64,000 nt of DNA from Amycolatopsis thermoflava N1165 (GTDB lineage: Bacteria; Actinomycetota; Actinomycetes; Mycobacteriales; Pseudonocardiaceae), in contig NZ_KI421511.1 in the NCBI RefSeq assembly GCF_000473265.1, positions 2,283,731-2,347,730 of the forward strand. Direction: 5' to 3'. Below, piece by piece: positions 8,541-16,637 of the stretch. How positions within the stretch are numbered: position 1 is the first letter of the stretch; each line of letters begins with the position of its first letter. The position numbers were made by a program, and so were the translations under genes. The notes beneath the pieces were generated by a model. That model saw only the letters and a list, made by a program, of their open reading frames with translations, ran no database searches and was not told where the DNA came from.

Positions 8541-10172
8541 TCAGCTCATCGTGCCGAGGATCTGCTCGTTCCACCAGTAGTAGAGGTGCTCCAGCCGCTC
8601 CGGGGTGACGGCGTCCGGCGAGGACAGGTTGCCCACGATCAGCGTGCGCGTGTCCACCCACCACAGCTGGCCGGCGCCCTGCGTGGTGAAGCAGGTGAGG
8701 AACTCGCCGTCGAGCGGGCCGCTGGTGTCGCGGTAGTAGAGGCCGTAGATGTTCGAGCGGCTCAGCGGGTCGCAGCCGCCGTGCCCGTCGTCGCGGCGCA
8801 GCTGGAACGTGGTGACGAGCTGCTGGAAGAAGGCGTCCTGCGCGGCGCGGTCGGCGAAGGAGTGGAAGTAGGCCTCCGCGGGCGGCCCCCAGCGCGGATT
8901 CCAGGTGTTGGACTCGGTGCACATCACCGTGGCGAGCGCGCCCTCCTGCCGGTATTCGGCGCCGGTGCGGCAGCTGGCGTTGCCGCGGTAGGCGGTGGGG
9001 ATCGCGGCGAGCAGCGCGGTTTCCGGGTCGGTCGCGGTGCGAGTTGCGCTCGTGGGTTCGCTGCTCGATGTGGTCGGCTCGGTTGTGGTGGGCTGGGTGG
9101 TGCCGGCTTGGGTCGTGGTGGTGCCCGCGCCGGCCTGGCCGCCACCGCCGCGGTTGAGCAGCACGACGGTGACCACGGCCGCGACCACCAGGACCGCCGC
9201 GACCGCGGTGATCCACACCGCCCGGTGCGGGCGTCCGGTGTGGACGGACGCGGCCGCCGGTGGCGACGGGTGCGCGCTCCACGCGGCCTGCGTCGTTCCA
9301 GCGGGTGGCGTCCCCAGCGGCGGCCCGGCGGGCGGTGTCGGGGGTGCGGCCCAGCCGGGCGCGGCGAGCGCCTGACGGGCGGCGGCGATCAGCTGCCCGG
9401 CCGTGGCGAACCGGTGCGCCGCGTCCTTGGCCATGCCGCGCAGCAGCACGTCGTCCAGCGCGGGCGGCAGGTTCGCGAGCGCGGAGGCGCGCGGCGGCGG
9501 GTCCTGCAGGTGGGCCCGCACCTGGGCGAGCGGCTCGGCCGCGGGAAACGGCCGCCGCCCGGTGAGGCACTCGAACAGCACGCACGCCAGCGCGTACACG
9601 TCGGCCCGCCCGTCGACGGGCGCGTCCCCGAACCGTTCCGGCGCCATGTAGTCGAGCGTGCCGATCACGGCGCCGGACTGCGTGATCGCGGTGGCGTCCG
9701 GACCCGCGCCGCGGGCGATGCCGAAGTCCACCAGGTACACGAAATCGGCGGGCGTCACCAGGATGTTGGACGGTTTGACGTCGCGGTGCACAAGCCCGTC
9801 GGCGTGCGCCGCGTCGAGCGCGCCTGCCACCTGGGCGAGCAACGCCAGCGCGCGAACGGGCGGCATCGGGCCCGCGGCCAGCAGGTCCTTCAGGTCGGCG
9901 CCCTCCACCAGCCGCATGTCGAGGTAGAGGCGGCCGTCGATCTCGCCGAACGCGTGGATCGGGATGACGTGCGGCTCCCGCAATCGCGCCACGATCTGCG
10001 ACTCGCGGCGGAACCGCGCGCGGTAGGCCTCGTCGCCCACGAACGGTTCGCTGAGCCGTTTCAGCGCGACGACGCGGTCGTGGGCCGTGTCGTAGGCGCG
10101 GTGCACCTCGCCCATCCCGCCCCGGCCGAGCAGATCCTCGATGCGGTACGGGCCGAAGGTCTCGGCGGACAT
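8541..10172 (-). CDS. Receptor-type serine/threonine protein kinase (PknB-like) with sensor domain
   Basis: The 543-residue protein has a complete Hanks-type kinase domain (roughly residues 8-270): glycine loop LGRGGMGEV, invariant lysine in VALKRL, catalytic loop HRDVKPSNIL and DFG in VDFGIARG. A proline-rich juxtamembrane stretch leads to one transmembrane helix near residue 325 (VWITAVAAVLVVAAVVTVVLL) and a Thr/Ser-rich stalk before a C-terminal extracytoplasmic domain of about 150 residues with paired cysteines. The external domain is not PASTA and I do not recognise it. I start at the ATG at 10172, preceded by GGGAG, not at the longer upstream frame. It is next to, and convergent with, the sugar importer. 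Confidence 0.92.
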   Translation of the reverse strand: MSAETFGPYRIEDLLGRGGMGEVHRAYDTAHDRVVALKRLSEPFVGDEAYRARFRRESQIVARLREPHVIPIHAFGEIDGRLYLDMRLVEGADLKDLLAAGPMPPVRALALLAQVAGALDAAHADGLVHRDVKPSNILVTPADFVYLVDFGIARGAGPDATAITQSGAVIGTLDYMAPERFGDAPVDGRADVYALACVLFECLTGRRPFPAAEPLAQVRAHLQDPPPRASALANLPPALDDVLLRGMAKDAAHRFATAGQLIAAARQALAAPGWAAPPTPPAGPPLGTPPAGTTQAAWSAHPSPPAAASVHTGRPHRAVWITAVAAVLVVAAVVTVVLLNRGGGGQAGAGTTTTQAGTTQPTTTEPTTSSSEPTSATRTATDPETALLAAIPTAYRGNASCRTGAEYRQEGALATVMCTESNTWNPRWGPPAEAYFHSFADRAAQDAFFQQLVTTFQLRRDDGHGGCDPLSRSNIYGLYYRDTSGPLDGEFLTCFTTQGAGQLWWVDTRTLIVGNLSSPDAVTPERLEHLYYWWNEQILGTMS

Positions 10173-10220
10173 GGCGCTCCCGGGCAAGATCGGCGGACCA
10201 GCCGATCGTAGCCAGGGCGG

Positions 10221-10261
10221 GGCGCGGGCGGGCGCGTTGCCGGGAAGCACCCGCCCGCGCC
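10221..10261 (-). terminator. Hairpin terminator of the beta-propeller gene
   Basis: GGCGCGGGCGGG (10221-10232) pairs perfectly with CCCGCCCGCGCC (10250-10261) across a 17-base loop. It lies just past the stop of the leftward gene at 10267 and ahead of the kinase start at 10172. There is no T-run, as is common in GC-rich actinobacteria. Confidence 0.6.
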
Positions 10262-10266
10262 GGGAG

Positions 10267-11184
10267 TCAGAACTTTTCGACCGCCACGGCGTTGTAGGTG
10301 GTCTCCGGCGTCGGCGGGGTGGTGAAGCGGGCGTTGACGAGGTAGAAGCGCCGGCCCCACTCGGCGACGGTGGCCGGGACGTCGAAGCGCGGGTCGCTCC
10401 GCTGTTCGGCCGGGCGCGCGCTGGTGCCGTCGGCGGACAGTTCCAGCTTGGCCAGCAGGTTCAGGCGGTTCTGCACCGCGTACAGGGTGCGGCCCGCGCG
10501 CAGCAGGCCGTCGTTGTTGGGCAGGGCGGCCGCGTCGACCCGGGTGGTGACGCCGGTGGCCGGGTCGATGCGGAACAGCAGCCCGGTGTTGGACTGCCCG
10601 GCGATCAGCGCGGCGCGGTCGGGTGTGGTGACGATGCCGTTGAGGTTGGTCTCGCCGGGCACGACCGTGAGGTCCCCGGTGAGCGGGACGTGGACCGCTT
10701 CGGCGGGCAGTTCGCCGTCGCGGCCCAGCGGCAGCTTGTAGAGAACCGCGCGGCGGGAGTCGGTGAACCACACGGCATCCTTGGTGATCACCAGGTCGTT
10801 GACGAACGTGTCGGTGGTCTGGAACCGGTAGCTCGCGAGCACCGCGCCGCTGCGGGCGTCGATCACCCGGGCATCGCCGCCCGTGCCGCCCGCGACGAAG
10901 AGCCGCCCGTGCCGCGAATCGACCTTGATGCCCAGCGAGGGCGTGCCCGGCCCTGGCGACAGGACGCTTCCCCGGCCGGTGCGGAGGTCGACCTGGTGGA
11001 TGCGGCCGTCCACGCGGGAGCCGACGTAGGCGGTGGGCCAGGCGCCGATCGCGATGCCCTCCGGCTGGAACCCGGCGGGCAGGGCCAGTTCGGCCGGGAA
11101 CGCCCCGGGCCGGGCCGTCGCCGGCGCCACCGACAGGGCGCCGATCACCAGCAGGGACAGGACCAGTGTGCAGACGCGTCTCAT
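10267..11184 (-). CDS. Secreted SMP-30/gluconolactonase-like beta-propeller protein
   Basis: This 305-residue protein starts with a cleavable signal peptide (MRRVCTLVLSLLVIGALSVA, then PATA). The mature part is built of repeated blades such as GRIHQVDLRTG and GRLFVAGGTGGDARVID, the pattern of SMP-30/LRE-type propellers. Family members include lactonases, but many actinobacterial homologues have no known activity, so a catalytic role is not claimed. The ATG at 11184 follows a strong GGAGG about eight bases upstream. It is transcribed away from the ArsR/SRPBCC pair and ends in its own hairpin. Confidence 0.82.
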   Translation of the reverse strand: MRRVCTLVLSLLVIGALSVAPATARPGAFPAELALPAGFQPEGIAIGAWPTAYVGSRVDGRIHQVDLRTGRGSVLSPGPGTPSLGIKVDSRHGRLFVAGGTGGDARVIDARSGAVLASYRFQTTDTFVNDLVITKDAVWFTDSRRAVLYKLPLGRDGELPAEAVHVPLTGDLTVVPGETNLNGIVTTPDRAALIAGQSNTGLLFRIDPATGVTTRVDAAALPNNDGLLRAGRTLYAVQNRLNLLAKLELSADGTSARPAEQRSDPRFDVPATVAEWGRRFYLVNARFTTPPTPETTYNAVAVEKF

Positions 11185-11274
11185 CCGCGGACCTCCTCCG
11201 TGGTGCTGTGCCGTCTCCGGGCATTTTGTCCGTTCTGTCGTACCAGCCGCGTGAAGCCGCGGTGAGTTTAAGAC

Positions 11275-11304
11275 TTGACTTATATAAGCTGCGACTGACA
11301 GACT
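11275..11304 (+). promoter_or_regulatory. Promoter of the ArsR-type gene with a 10-bp palindromic operator
   Basis: TTGACT (11275-11280) and CAGACT (11299-11304) are spaced by 18 bases and end six bases before the GTG at 11311, which suggests a leaderless transcript. Inside the spacer lies the perfect palindrome CTTATATAAG (11279-11288), very AT-rich for this genome and placed where a bound ArsR dimer would block RNA polymerase. Autoregulation is therefore likely but inferred. Confidence 0.55.
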
Positions 11305-11310
11305 GGCCAC

Positions 11311-11694
11311 GTGCACGCGTTCGATGTGCTCGGCGACCCGGTTCGCCGGCGGATCCTGGAGCTGCTGGCCGACGGGGAACAGCCGTCGGGGGCGATCGCC
11401 GCGGTCATCCGGGAGGAGTTCGGCATCTCCCAGCCGGGCGTCTCCCAGCACCTGCGCGTGTTGCGGGAAACCGGTTTCACCACCGTGCGTGTGGCAGGGA
11501 CGCGCCGGCTCTACGCGGTGAACTCCGAGCCGCTGCGGGAGGCCGGGGAGTGGCTGGAGCGGTTCCGCCACATCTGGGACCAGCCCCTCGACGCGCTCGC
11601 CACCGAACTGGCCCGCGGCAAGCGGGACCGACGACCCAGGCAGGAGAAGGACAATGCTCGACATCGCGAACCACCTGAAGGCGATCCACCGTGA
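11311..11694 (+). CDS. ArsR-family HTH repressor
   Basis: This 127-residue protein has the ArsR winged-helix pattern: DVLGDPVRRRILELLADG, recognition helix ISQPGVSQHLRVLRETG and wing VRVAGTRRLYAVN. It has no cysteine cluster for metal sensing, so it belongs to the metal-independent branch often paired with SRPBCC (AHSA1) proteins. The GTG start is probably leaderless. Its last 41 bases overlap the start of the next gene, so the two are co-transcribed and probably coupled. The C-terminal 25 residues are charged and probably disordered. Confidence 0.9.
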   Translation: MHAFDVLGDPVRRRILELLADGEQPSGAIAAVIREEFGISQPGVSQHLRVLRETGFTTVRVAGTRRLYAVNSEPLREAGEWLERFRHIWDQPLDALATELARGKRDRRPRQEKDNARHREPPEGDPP

Positions 11695-12283
11695 GGTCCG
11701 CCGCGGCACGACGACCGGGGGCGAGACGGTCACGGTCCTGGTGCGGCGGCGCTACGACGCCACAGCCGAGGACGTGTGGGACGCGGTCACCGACCCGGCG
11801 CGGGTGCGCCGCTGGTTCCTGCCGCTGTCCGGCGACCTGCGCGAGGGCGGCTCGTTCCAGCTGGAGGGCAACGCCGGTGGCGACATCCTCACCTGCGACC
11901 CGCCCCGGTTGCTGAAGGTGACCTTCGGCGGGCCCACCAGCGTGGTGCAGGTGCGCCTGGCCGGCGACGGCGACAGCACCGAGCTCGAGCTGGAGCACAC
12001 GGTGCCGATCGAGATCGCGCAGAGCGGCGCGGGCGCGCTGTTCGTGGGCCCCGGCTGGGACAGCGCGCTGATGGCCCTGGCGCAGTACTTCGCCGGGGAG
12101 ATCGCCGAGGACCCGGTGGCGGCCGCGAATTCCCGCGAGGTGCAGGAGTTCTGCGCCGGTTCGGTGACCGAGTGGAGCACGGTGGTCGAGGACTCCGGCA
12201 CGGCCACCGCGGAGGAAATCGCGGGCGCCGCGCAGATCTCGATGGCGCAGTTCGCACCCGACCTGACCGGCGACACCGAGTAG
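11654..12283 (+). CDS. SRPBCC/AHSA1-domain protein
   Basis: This 209-residue protein has the START-like AHSA1 pattern: VRRRYDATAEDVWDAVTDPA near the N-terminus, then WFLPLSGDLREGGSFQ and GPGWDSALMALAQYF toward the C-terminus. Such proteins form a hydrophobic pocket and occur next to ArsR regulators; the ligand or activity is usually unknown. The ATG at 11654 has a GGAGAAGG ribosome site inside the end of the arsR-like gene. A strong hairpin follows the stop. Confidence 0.88.
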   Translation: MLDIANHLKAIHREVRRGTTTGGETVTVLVRRRYDATAEDVWDAVTDPARVRRWFLPLSGDLREGGSFQLEGNAGGDILTCDPPRLLKVTFGGPTSVVQVRLAGDGDSTELELEHTVPIEIAQSGAGALFVGPGWDSALMALAQYFAGEIAEDPVAAANSREVQEFCAGSVTEWSTVVEDSGTATAEEIAGAAQISMAQFAPDLTGDTE

Positions 12284-12349
12284 CGGCGCGCACCTGGCCC
12301 AGGACCGGCTCCCCATCGCGACGCCTCGTCAGGAGCAAGACGAGCCGGA

Positions 12350-12377
12350 GGCCCGGCACCGCGCGCGGTGCCGGGCC
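12350..12377. terminator. Bidirectional hairpin terminator
   Basis: GGCCCGGCACCGC (12350-12362) is repeated inverted at 12365-12377, a near-perfect 28-bp palindrome. It sits between the convergent SRPBCC and AhpD-like genes and can end transcription from either side. Confidence 0.75.
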
Positions 12378-12386
12378 CGCGCCGCC

Positions 12387-12845
12387 TCACCACCGCGTGC
12401 CGGCCGGCTCCCGGATCGTCACGTTGATGCGGTTGAACAGGTTGGTCAGCGCGATCGTCAGGATCAGACCGGACAGCTGCCGCTCGTCGAAGTGGTCGGC
12501 GGCGTCGTCCCAGACGGGATCCGGGACGCCGTCGCCGGTGCGGTCCGCCAGGCGCGTCGCGGTTTCGGCCAGTGCCAGGGCGGCCCGCTCGGCGTCGCTG
12601 TAGAACGGGGCTTCCCGCCAGGCCGCGACGTTGTGGATGCGCTCGTCGCTCTCCCCCGACTTCCGCGCCTCCTCGACGTGCCCGTGCACGCACGCCGCGC
12701 AGCCGTTGATCTGGCTGACCCGCAGCCCGGCGAACTCCCGCACGCCCGCGGGCAGCCCGCTCGCCTCGATGGCCTTGATCAGCCCGCCGATGCCCTTCAT
12801 CGCCTCCGGCAGCACGTACGCCGGGTTCTTCATCCGTGTGGTCAT
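12387..12845 (-). CDS. Carboxymuconolactone decarboxylase/AhpD-like protein
   Basis: This 152-residue protein carries the AhpD active-site pattern INGCAACVHGHVEEA, with the CxxC redox pair and downstream histidine, in an all-helical context (residues about 50-65). Proteins of this family act as alkylhydroperoxidase-like antioxidants or are of unknown function. A second conserved helix FDERQLSGLILTIALTNLFN is typical. The ATG at 12845 is preceded by AGGGAA. The neighbour upstream on the same strand is a dead acetyltransferase gene, so it may have lost an operon partner. Confidence 0.9.
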   Translation of the reverse strand: MTTRMKNPAYVLPEAMKGIGGLIKAIEASGLPAGVREFAGLRVSQINGCAACVHGHVEEARKSGESDERIHNVAAWREAPFYSDAERAALALAETATRLADRTGDGVPDPVWDDAADHFDERQLSGLILTIALTNLFNRINVTIREPAGTRW

Positions 12846-12881
12846 GATTCCCTGACGGACCGCCGCCGGTCAGTGTGACCG

Positions 12882-13507
12882 TCACGGCCGCAGCAGCTCG
12901 TCCAGCCGTCGCACGGCGAAGTCCACCAACGGCCGCGCCGCGAGGAGACGGCACCGCGCCCGTCCCACCTCCGCCTCCCGCACCCCGTGCACGCGCTCGA
13001 ACTCGCGCCCCACCACCGGGAACAGCGTGCCGTTGTCGTTGGCCACGTCCAGCGTTTCGCACCAGATCCGCTCGCGAACGGCGAGCCCGCGGCGAGGGCG
13101 AAACCCAGCGGCTGCGCGGCGACGACCTCGCGGGCGTGCGCGCCGATCGCCGCCGCCGAAGCCTGCGGATGCCGGCCGCGCACCGCGCCGGGCCACTGCC
13201 GCACCGCCTCCGCGATCGCCCCCATCTCCGACGGCGTCCCCGCGTCGAACAACGGCACCGCGTCACGCCGGGCGCGGACCGCGGCTTCCGGCGCCCCGCG
13301 GTGGTCCGGGTCCGGGTCGGCGATCCGCGGTGTGAATGCCGGAGCGGCCACCGTTCCCGCCGGCCCGGCCGCGGCCACCAGGCTCGCGACCACGGCGCCG
13401 GCGCCGCCGGTGACCGGCCCCAGGCTGGACAGCGACGCGTGCACGATCACCGCCGTCCCCTCGGCCAGCCCGAGCTCGCGGCAGCCCGCCACCAGGTCGA
13501 GCCCCAT
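12882..13507 (-). pseudogene. Aminoglycoside 3-N-acetyltransferase (AAC(3))-like gene, internally deleted
   Basis: The N-terminal part reads from the ATG at 13507 (AEGTAVIVHASLSSLGPVTGG, GSPFA near 13090), with a GAGGAGGG ribosome site. The C-terminal part continues in another frame to the TGA at 12882-12884 (ERIWCETLDVANDNGTLFPV, then a GRARCRLL stretch and a FAVRRLDELL end). In intact AAC(3) enzymes about 55-60 residues lie between these points; here about five remain. So a deletion of roughly 170 bp plus a frame change has removed the acetyl-CoA and substrate-binding middle. It cannot encode an active enzyme. Confidence 0.75.
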
Positions 13508-13619
13508 GCGGCCACCCTCCTCGCCGCGTCAAACCTTCCCCGGCGATCATTCACCCGAAGTCGTGGAAACCGGCCGGAACCGGGCGACCGGACCGGTTCA
13601 GCACCGCTAGGGTGCGGCC

Positions 13620-14168
13620 GTGGCACCGCTCCGCTCCACTTCCTCCGGTCTTCCGCGCCAGGCCTGCTGGACCGCCCTCGCCGCGCTCGCCCTCGTCGCC
13701 GGGTGGGCCGTTCTGGAAGCCGCGCCTGCCGAGACGGCCGCCGCGCCCGCGCCCCGCCCGGTTCCGCCGCCGATGCCGCTGTCCAGCGCCGCCGCGCCCG
13801 CCCCGCGCACCGAACTCTGCCCGGACACCGCCCGCGCGTGCGTCGACGAGGAACGGCGCGTGAGCTGGCTCCAGCACGACGGCGAGATCACCCACGGCCC
13901 CGTCCCGGTCATGCCCGGCGCCGCGGACGCCCCGGACTCCGTCGCCACCCCGCACGGCGTCTTCCGCGTGGAGTGGAAGGACGCCGAGCACACCAGCGCC
14001 GAGTTCGGCGACCCGATGAACCACTCGGTGTTCTTCGCCCCGGGCGGGATCGCCCTGCACGAGGGCAGTCTCGACGCCCCGTCGCACGGCTGCGTCCACC
14101 TGTCGGCCAGGGACGCCGCCCTCTTCTACGACGCCCTGCCGGTGGGCGCCGAGATCGCCGTGTTCTGA
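13620..14168 (+). CDS. Secreted L,D-transpeptidase-like protein (YkuD domain)
   Basis: This 182-residue protein has an N-terminal membrane/signal segment (ALAALALVAGWAVLEA), an Ala/Pro-rich linker, and a C-terminal YkuD domain with the catalytic motif SHGCVHLS preceded by ALHEG. The cysteine would form the acyl-enzyme in 3-3 cross-linking of peptidoglycan or related reactions. It is short compared with the multi-domain mycobacterial enzymes, lacking Ig-like domains, which is common for the small actinobacterial class. The GTG start lies six bases after TAGGGT (13608-13613), so translation is probably leaderless. Confidence 0.85.
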   Translation: MAPLRSTSSGLPRQACWTALAALALVAGWAVLEAAPAETAAAPAPRPVPPPMPLSSAAAPAPRTELCPDTARACVDEERRVSWLQHDGEITHGPVPVMPGAADAPDSVATPHGVFRVEWKDAEHTSAEFGDPMNHSVFFAPGGIALHEGSLDAPSHGCVHLSARDAALFYDALPVGAEIAVF

Positions 14169-14205
14169 AACGACCGGATCGATTTCCCGGTGCGGCCGTG
14201 CCACC

Positions 14206-14583
14206 ATGAAGGTGATGCAGTCCCGCGGCAGCCCCCAGCCCGGCCCCGGCGCTCCCTTCGCCGTCACGGTGCAGGAGCGGGAGGCCGCCGTCGTCGTGCA
14301 CACCTCCGGCGAGCTCGACGCCTCCACCGTGCCGCGGCTGCGGGCGATCATGCGTGGCGTCCTGAGCGGCGCGCCCGCGGTGCTGGTCGTCGACCTGACC
14401 GGCGTGACCTTCCTCGGCTCGGCGGGGATGCACCTGCTGCTGGAGATCCAGAACCTCGCCGGGGACACCGAAGTGCGCGTCGTCGCGGACGCGCACAGCA
14501 CCGTCAAACCGTTGCGCCTCACCAGGCTCGTCGACGTGCTCGACCTCTACCCCACCCTCGCGCAGGCGCTGCGCCAGGCGTGA
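14206..14583 (+). CDS. STAS-domain anti-sigma factor antagonist
   Basis: This 125-residue protein is essentially one STAS domain: GELDASTVPRLRAIMRG, VVDLTGVTFLGSAGMHLLLE and a C-terminal DVLDLYPTLAQALRQ helix. The serine in FLGSAGM is the position phosphorylated in SpoIIAA/RsbV-type antagonists, which free a sigma factor by binding a kinase anti-sigma factor. No kinase or sigma gene is adjacent here; a related STAS gene at 24949 lies next to a degenerate HATPase. It ends three bases from the convergent CorA gene. Confidence 0.88.
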   Translation: MKVMQSRGSPQPGPGAPFAVTVQEREAAVVVHTSGELDASTVPRLRAIMRGVLSGAPAVLVVDLTGVTFLGSAGMHLLLEIQNLAGDTEVRVVADAHSTVKPLRLTRLVDVLDLYPTLAQALRQA

Positions 14584-14586
14584 GGA

Positions 14587-15558
14587 TCACAGCCAGTCGC
14601 GCCGCTTGAACATGGCGTACAGCGCGCCGGACAGCGCCACGATCACCGCGGTGGAGAGCCAGAACCCCCACGGCCGCTCGAATCCCGGGTAGGGCACGTT
14701 CTGCCCGTAGAAGCCGGTGATCGCCGTCGGCACCGCGATGATCGCCGCCCAGCCGGTCACCTTCTTCATGATCAGGTTGAGCCGGTTGCCCTGCAGGCTC
14801 AGCTGGGTCTCGCGGATGGTGGTGACGAGGTCCCGCAACGACTCCGTCCACTCCGACGCGCGCAGCACGTGGTCGTAGACGTCCTGGAAGTACGGCATCA
14901 GCGTCTCGTCGACCAGGTGGTGGTCGCGGCGCATCAGCGAGTTCACCACCTCACGCATCGGCAGCACGACCCGGCGCAGCGCCACCAGGCTCTTGCGCAG
15001 CCGCAGCGACCGGCGCTGCATGTCGGTGTGGTCGACGTGATCGGCGAACACCCCGTCCTCCAGCGACTCGATCTGGTCGTCCATCGCCTGCACCGCGTCG
15101 AAGTGGGTGTCCACGATGTAGTCGAGCAGGCCGTGCACGAGGTAGCCGGTCCCGCCCTTGGCGAGGTCGGCGGAGGCGTCCCAGCGCTGCACCACCGCCT
15201 CGATGTCGAAGTGCTCGTCCTTGCGGACCGTCACCAGCGCGCGGTCGGTGAGGAACGCCGCCAGCTCGCTGTCGGACAGCACGCCGGTCGCGGTGTCCAG
15301 CCGCACGGCGTAGGCGGTGAGGAACGCGTGGCTTTCGTACCGGTCGAGCTTGGGCCGCTGGTGCTCGTGCACCGCGTCCTCGACGGCGAGCCGGTGCAGG
15401 CCGAGCTCCTCGCTGATCGTCGCGAGGTCGGCTTCGGTGGGCTTGACGAAGTCGAGCCACACCACCGCCGCCGGGTCCTGCAGGTGGTCGGACAGTTCGG
15501 CCGCCGGGAAGTTCTCGGCTTCGAGAACTCCGTGGCGGTACACGCGGGTACGGGCCAT
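14587..15558 (-). CDS. corA: CorA-family divalent cation transporter
   Basis: This 323-residue protein has a large N-terminal cytosolic domain and two C-terminal transmembrane helices. The pore signature reads YGQN (in GFYGQNVPYPGF) in place of the classical YGMN; the methionine-to-glutamine change is seen in actinobacterial members and may alter selectivity, so magnesium is likely but not certain. The ATG at 15558 lies six bases after a TAGCGT -10 box (15565-15570, minus strand), which overlaps the -10 box TAGGCT (15569-15574) of the divergent oxidoreductase. Confidence 0.9.
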   Translation of the reverse strand: MARTRVYRHGVLEAENFPAAELSDHLQDPAAVVWLDFVKPTEADLATISEELGLHRLAVEDAVHEHQRPKLDRYESHAFLTAYAVRLDTATGVLSDSELAAFLTDRALVTVRKDEHFDIEAVVQRWDASADLAKGGTGYLVHGLLDYIVDTHFDAVQAMDDQIESLEDGVFADHVDHTDMQRRSLRLRKSLVALRRVVLPMREVVNSLMRRDHHLVDETLMPYFQDVYDHVLRASEWTESLRDLVTTIRETQLSLQGNRLNLIMKKVTGWAAIIAVPTAITGFYGQNVPYPGFERPWGFWLSTAVIVALSGALYAMFKRRDWL

Positions 15559-15619
15559 GCCCCAACGCTAGGCTGTGCGGCGGACGTCCGCGCAGCAGAG
15601 GATCTGGGGGCATTTCCCG

Positions 15620-16621
15620 GTGGAACCACTTCGCATCGGCATCCTGGGCGCGGCCCGCATCGCCGGGACCGCCATCGCCGCGCCCGCCCGCGAGACCGGG
15701 CACCGGCTGGTCGCCGTCGCCGCGCGGGACCGCGGCCGCGCCGAGGCGTTCGCCGCCGAGCACGGGGTGGAACGGGTTGCCGACGGCTACGCCGAGCTGC
15801 TGGCCGACGACGAGATCGACGTGGTGTACAACCCGCTGCCGAACGGGCTGCACGGGCCGTGGAACCTCGCCGCGGTGCGCGCCGGGAAGCACGTGCTGAG
15901 CGAGAAACCGTTCGCCGCCAACGCCGAGGAGGCCCGCGAGGTGGCCGCCGCGGCGGAGGCGGCCGGGGTGCGGGTCATGGAGGCCTTCCACTACCTCTAC
16001 CACCCGGTCCTGCTGCGGCTGCACGAAATCCTGGACTCCGGCGAGCTGGGCGAGCTGCGCGCCGCCGAGGCCGAACTGCTCATCCCCGCGCCCGCGGACA
16101 GCGATCCCCGGTGGTCGTTCGAGCTGGCGGGCGGGGCGCTGATGGACGTGGGCTGCTACGGGTTGCACGCGCTGCGTGGTCTCGCGCCGTGGGCGGGCGG
16201 CGCGCCGGTGCTGGAGTCGGCGACCGGGACGGCGCGGCGGCCCGGGGTGGATCAGGCGGTCGACGCGCGGCTGGCGTTCCCCGGCGGCGCGACCGGGGTG
16301 GTGCGGTGCGACATGGCCGCCGCGGAGGTCGGCTTCCGCCTGCGGCTGACCGGCACGCGCGGCGAGGCGACCGCGGTGAACTTCGTGCGCCCGGACACCG
16401 ACGACCGGGTCCTGATCGGCGACCGGGTCGAGCACCTCGGCCGCCGCCCGTCGTACTCCTACCAGCTGGAGGCCTTCGCGGCGCACGTCCGCGACGGCGC
16501 GCCGCTGCGCAACGACCTCGCCGACGCGGTCGCGACGATGGCGTTGATCGACGAGTGCTACCGCGCCGCCGGCTTCCCGGTGCGTCCCCGCTCACGTGTG
16601 GATCCGGTGACGGGCGCCTGA
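15620..16621 (+). CDS. Gfo/Idh/MocA-family NAD(P)-dependent oxidoreductase
   Basis: This 333-residue protein has the N-terminal Rossmann motif RIGILGAARIAGT, the conserved EKPFAANAEEA lysine-proline motif and the GGALMDVGCYGLHAL segment with the family's catalytic-region residues. Members oxidise or reduce sugar and inositol derivatives; the substrate is not predictable here. The GTG at 15620 has GGGGG about ten bases upstream and is preferred over a longer frame that would begin in the promoter. A GNAT gene follows 16 bases later but appears to have its own leaderless start. Confidence 0.9.
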   Translation: MEPLRIGILGAARIAGTAIAAPARETGHRLVAVAARDRGRAEAFAAEHGVERVADGYAELLADDEIDVVYNPLPNGLHGPWNLAAVRAGKHVLSEKPFAANAEEAREVAAAAEAAGVRVMEAFHYLYHPVLLRLHEILDSGELGELRAAEAELLIPAPADSDPRWSFELAGGALMDVGCYGLHALRGLAPWAGGAPVLESATGTARRPGVDQAVDARLAFPGGATGVVRCDMAAAEVGFRLRLTGTRGEATAVNFVRPDTDDRVLIGDRVEHLGRRPSYSYQLEAFAAHVRDGAPLRNDLADAVATMALIDECYRAAGFPVRPRSRVDPVTGA

Positions 16622-16637
16622 CCGGTAACGTCGGGTC

